Shown piece by piece: positions 5,579 through 8,498 of a stretch of DNA of 8,498 nt. The DNA is from an uncultured Xanthobacteraceae bacterium (GTDB lineage Bacteria > Pseudomonadota > Alphaproteobacteria > Rhizobiales > Xanthobacteraceae). The stretch's first letter is position 1, and each line of letters begins with the position of its first letter. A model generated the notes under the pieces. It ran no database searches and was not told where the DNA came from. It saw only the letters and a program-made list of their open reading frames with translations. Location of the stretch: assembly GCA_955652195.1 (NCBI GenBank), contig CATPBC010000096.1:1-8498 (forward strand), written 5' to 3'. The translations under genes and the position numbers were made by a program.

Positions 5579-7957
5579 TCAAGATTGCCGTCGCGCATCC
5601 TGAATCGCCTGCCAGACGCGCGACGGCGTGGCCGGCATCTCGATATGGCGCACGCCGAAGTCCGATAAGGCATCGACAATCGCATTGATCACGACCGCCA
5701 GCGCCGGAACGGTGCCGCCTTCGCCGGCGGGGCGGATGCCGAGCGGATGAGTCGATGATGGCACTTCGCTCAATTCGGTTGCGTAAAACGGCAGGTCAGA
5801 GGCGCGCGGCATCGCGTAATCCATGAACGACGCGGCGAGCAATTGGCCGCTGTCCGGATCGTAGTGGCAGTGTTCGAGCAGCGCCTGGCCGACGCCTTGG
5901 GCGATGCCGCCGTGAATTTGGCCGTGGATGATGAGCGGGTTCACCGCGCGCCCGACATCGTCGACGGCGGCGTAAGTAATAAGCGCCACGGCGCCGGTCT
6001 GCGGATCGACTTCGACCTCGCAGACATGCGCGCCGTAAGGATAGCTCGCCTCGACCACGGTCTCGTCGCAAGCGGCCGTGAGCGGCCCGCGCAAATCTTC
6101 CGGCAGATCGCTGCGCTCCATTGCGGCGCGCGCCACCTCGAATAGTCCGATTGTGTGATTGGTGCCCTTCACGGCGAAGCGGCCGTGCGCGAATTCGATA
6201 TCGGCAGCGGCAGTCTCAAGGACGTGCTCGGCGATGCGCAGGCCTTTTTCGATTATGCCGTCGGAGGATTTTTTGATCACGATCGAGCCAAGCCGCATGC
6301 CGCGGCCGGAATGCGCGCCGCCGCCCACGGTGACGCGATCGGTATCCCCGGCGATGACGCGCACGGATTCGATCGGCACGCCAAGCCATTCGGTGACAAG
6401 CTGCGCGAAACTCGTCTCGTGGCCCTGACCTTGCGACACGACGCCGATCACGAGTTCAATCACGCCGTCCGGCAGCACCAGGATTTCGGCTTTCTCGCGC
6501 GGCATGCCGGTCGAAATGTCGACGTAAGTACCGACCCCGATGCCGCGACACTTGCCGCGTTTCTTCGCCGTCGCGCGGCGGCGCTTGAAGCCGGCCCGGT
6601 CGGCCAATCTCAAAGCCGTATCCATCGCGCCGATATAATCGCCGTTGTCGTATTCGACGCCGAACGGATTCTTGTACGGCAGTTCCTTTTGCGTCACGAG
6701 ATTGCGGCGGCGGATGGTGACGCGATCGTAGCCGCATTCGCGCGCGGCGAGATCGATCAGCCGTTCGACCACGAAAATCACTTCCGGCCGGCCGGCGCTG
6801 CGATAGGGCCGCGTCGGCGCGGTGTTGCTTAAGGTCGCGCGGGCGCGAAAATGCGCGGCGGGCATGCGATAGATACTCGACATCATCTGCACGCCCTTTT
6901 GCACCATGGCAAAATTCGTGGTGTGGGCGCCGAGATTGCCGAGGTTCGAGCCGCGCATGGCGAGGAAGCGGCCTTTGTCGTCCAGCGCCAGCTCGGCCTC
7001 GACCACCAGATCGCGCGCCTGATAATCGCTCAGGAATGAGTCATGGCGCTCGATCACCCATTTCACCGGGCGGCCGAGCTTGCGCGCCGCCCATGCGACC
7101 AGTGCAAATTCCGGATAGATCATGCCGCGGGTGCCGAAATTACCGCCGATATCGGCCATCAGCACGCGGACCTTTTCCGCCGGCAGGTCGAGAATGACGG
7201 CGAGATCGGTTTTCAGCCGCACCGCGCCGCCGTTGCCGGCATGAAGCGTGACGCGTCCGCTCGCGGCGTCGTAATGGGCAAGCGCGGCGCGCGGCTCCAT
7301 CGGCACGCCGGTGACCCGCTGTACCCAGCACTCGAACCGCGTCACATGCGCGGCGCGGGCGAAAGCGGCCGCGGTCGCCGCCGCGTCGCCGATCTCGGCA
7401 TCGAAGCAGACATTACTGTGCGCGCCGGAGCGGGTGTCATCGTGCACGCGCTCATGGACGAGCGGCGCATCCTGCCGCGCCGCCGCCGCGGTTTCGACCA
7501 CGGCGGGCAGCACCTCGTAGTCGATCACGAGCCGTTCGGCGCCGTCTTTGGCCGCATCGAGCGTTTCGCCGATCACCATCGCGACCGCTTCGCCGACGAA
7601 ACGCGCTTTGTCGGCGGGCAAAGGATAATGCGGCGCCTCGAAAGGCACGCCGCCGCGATTGTGCAGCCGCGTCTCGGCCGGATGCGGCGACCACGGTTTG
7701 TGCGGAATGGGTTTGAGGCCGTCCGCCAAAAAATCGGCCCCAGTGAGCACCGCCAGTACGCCGGGCGTTGCCAAAGCTTCGTCCTTGGCGATGCCCCGAA
7801 TGCGGGCATGCGCATGCGGCGATCGCACCATCGCGGCATAGACCTGGCCGGGCAGGTTCTCGTCGGCGGTGTAGCGGCCGCCGCCGCGAACGAGCCGCAA
7901 ATCTTCGCGGCGGCGCACCGGCTGGCCGATGCCAGAACCGTTAGCGGGTTGATGCAT
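5579..7957 (-). CDS. Xanthine dehydrogenase/CO dehydrogenase family molybdopterin-binding large subunit, 792 residues
   Basis: This is the catalytic large subunit of a molybdenum hydroxylase (xanthine oxidase family, CoxL-like). It would bind the molybdopterin-cytosine-dinucleotide cofactor and hydroxylate a small substrate with water. The N-terminal hammerhead domain spans about residues 20-150 (RREDLRLVRGGGRYTADENL, RSPHAHARI). GGNFGTRG (271-278), GQGHET (510-515) and GEGG (745-748) are molybdopterin motifs, with Glu746 the conserved active-site base. The active-site loop reads PYRSAGR (384-390), close to the AYRGAGR of 'form II' CoxL and unlike the AYxCSFR of true CO dehydrogenase, so CO is not the expected substrate. 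Length is normal for the family. The start at 7957 has GGAG 6 bases upstream. No medium (FAD) or small (2Fe-2S) subunit gene is adjacent on either side within the window, which is unusual for this class. Electron-transfer partners must lie elsewhere. Confidence 0.92.
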   Translation of the reverse strand: MHQPANGSGIGQPVRRREDLRLVRGGGRYTADENLPGQVYAAMVRSPHAHARIRGIAKDEALATPGVLAVLTGADFLADGLKPIPHKPWSPHPAETRLHNRGGVPFEAPHYPLPADKARFVGEAVAMVIGETLDAAKDGAERLVIDYEVLPAVVETAAAARQDAPLVHERVHDDTRSGAHSNVCFDAEIGDAAATAAAFARAAHVTRFECWVQRVTGVPMEPRAALAHYDAASGRVTLHAGNGGAVRLKTDLAVILDLPAEKVRVLMADIGGNFGTRGMIYPEFALVAWAARKLGRPVKWVIERHDSFLSDYQARDLVVEAELALDDKGRFLAMRGSNLGNLGAHTTNFAMVQKGVQMMSSIYRMPAAHFRARATLSNTAPTRPYRSAGRPEVIFVVERLIDLAARECGYDRVTIRRRNLVTQKELPYKNPFGVEYDNGDYIGAMDTALRLADRAGFKRRRATAKKRGKCRGIGVGTYVDISTGMPREKAEILVLPDGVIELVIGVVSQGQGHETSFAQLVTEWLGVPIESVRVIAGDTDRVTVGGGAHSGRGMRLGSIVIKKSSDGIIEKGLRIAEHVLETAAADIEFAHGRFAVKGTNHTIGLFEVARAAMERSDLPEDLRGPLTAACDETVVEASYPYGAHVCEVEVDPQTGAVALITYAAVDDVGRAVNPLIIHGQIHGGIAQGVGQALLEHCHYDPDSGQLLAASFMDYAMPRASDLPFYATELSEVPSSTHPLGIRPAGEGGTVPALAVVINAIVDALSDFGVRHIEMPATPSRVWQAIQDARRQS

Positions 7958-7971
7958 CGCTTACTCCAAAC

Positions 7972-7994
7972 GCGATGTTACATGTGCGATGTTA
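7972..7994 (-). promoter_or_regulatory. Direct repeat in the divergent promoter region, possible operator
   Basis: GCGATGTTA occurs at 7972-7980 and again at 7986-7994 (TAACATCGC on the minus strand), a 14-base period, with the palindrome ACATGT (7980-7985) bridging them. The pair lies 15-37 bases upstream of the start codon of the large-subunit gene at 7957 and about 115 bases from the divergent gene. The position suits a regulator or start-site-proximal operator, but no regulator gene is in view. Confidence 0.35.
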
Positions 7995-8106
7995 TTTGAC
8001 GCGGCCGCGCCGCGCCAGCACAGGGCGGCGAAGGCGTCACTGTCGCGCGACTGCTGACAAGCTTTGGCCGCGGATGTAGACAAAGGTAGGGAAGGCCGCC
8101 GCGACG

Positions 8107-8498
8107 ATGACCGAGCAACTTGGCAAGCCAATTCTGCGCAAGGAAGATCCGGCGCTGCTTTCGGGACGCGGGCGCTATGCCGACGATCTTCCCATTCCAG
8201 TCGGCACGCTGCATGCCCACGTGATCCGCTCGCCGCATGCGCATGCGCAGATCCTCCGCATCGATGCCGCGAAGGCGCTCGCGCAGGACGGCGTCTGGGC
8301 CGTAGTTACCGGCGAGGACGTGCGTAAATTGTCGGACCCATTCATGGCAGCGGTCAAAACGCCGGTGCAGCAATGGACGCTCGCGGTCGAGCGCGTGCGC
8401 TACGTCGGCGAGCCTGTGGCGTTGGTGGTTGCCGAAACCCGCTATCTCGCCGAGGACGCCGCCGAACTCGTCGCGATCGATTACCAGCCGCTCGATGC
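8107..8498 (+). CDS. Second molybdenum hydroxylase large subunit, partial (first 130 residues)
   Basis: The gene runs off the window edge. The visible part is the N-terminal hammerhead domain of another xanthine dehydrogenase-family large subunit: KPILRKEDPALLSGRGRYAD, then VIRSPHAHAQI and RVRYVGEPVALVVAE. It aligns along its length with the N-terminus of the minus-strand gene at 5579-7957 (for example RSPHAHA in both), so the two are paralogues, but they are clearly diverged and not a recent duplication. The start ATG at 8107 begins MTEQLGKP. The nearest purine-rich stretch (GGAAGG, about 8090-8095) is 11 bases away and so a weak ribosome-binding site. Cofactor motifs and active-site loop lie outside the window, so its subtype cannot be told. 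It shares a 149-base divergent promoter region with its paralogue. Confidence 0.88.
   Translation, partial: MTEQLGKPILRKEDPALLSGRGRYADDLPIPVGTLHAHVIRSPHAHAQILRIDAAKALAQDGVWAVVTGEDVRKLSDPFMAAVKTPVQQWTLAVERVRYVGEPVALVVAETRYLAEDAAELVAIDYQPLD

Noticed and set aside
7043..7999. 318-codon plus-strand open frame opposite the molybdenum hydroxylase gene
   Set aside because: It is antisense to a clearly real 792-residue enzyme, is His/Arg-rich with no recognisable motif, and is explained by GC-rich third positions on the coding strand.
1..8498. CRISPR array, tRNA or rRNA
   Set aside because: No regularly spaced identical repeats, tRNA-like cloverleaf or conserved rRNA sequence was seen when reading both strands.

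Overview
The window looks like accessory or catabolic DNA from a GC-rich alphaproteobacterium of the Bradyrhizobium/Nitrobacteraceae type. This rests on GC-rich codon use, on relatives I recall for several proteins, and on a degenerate intergenic repeat that in rhizobia often gives spurious short proteins beginning 'MSALP...'. The taxonomy is inference, since there is no rRNA or marker gene here.

Left part (1-1300) is gene-poor and mosaic. Positions 1-440 hold no convincing gene, only a possible resolvase-like helix-turn-helix remnant and one copy of the dispersed repeat. A clean hairpin terminator (443-465) then follows a 53-residue minus-strand peptide gene (509-670). That peptide has an acidic leader with a Nif11-like 'TDDALERAAG' end and a short aromatic core with two cysteines, so it looks like an orphan RiPP precursor. 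Next come three remnants: the C-terminal end of an alpha/beta hydrolase (minus), a frameshifted small plus-strand gene, and the first codons of a following plus-strand gene. The last runs into the 3' end of the next intact gene.

Middle part (1268-3315, minus) is a likely two-gene operon: a PLP-dependent serine/threonine dehydratase-like enzyme followed by an aldo/keto reductase. Divergent from it lies a small, extremely acidic protein gene (about 3532-3666). It is followed by a second copy of the dispersed repeat, which contains a perfect 9-bp inverted repeat.

Right part (3921-8498) contains a plus-strand pair with 30 bp between the genes: an NHL-repeat propeller protein of the peptidyl-alpha-hydroxyglycine lyase-like class, and a cupin with an altered second metal motif. 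Convergent to it is a 792-residue xanthine dehydrogenase/CO dehydrogenase large-subunit-like molybdenum hydroxylase. Divergent from that, across a 149-bp intergenic region with a 9-bp direct repeat, starts a second paralogous large subunit cut by the window edge. The enzyme set suggests breakdown of a small organic compound, but no substrate can be read from the sequence. The most novel-looking item is the putative RiPP precursor. No modification or export genes for it are visible in the window.
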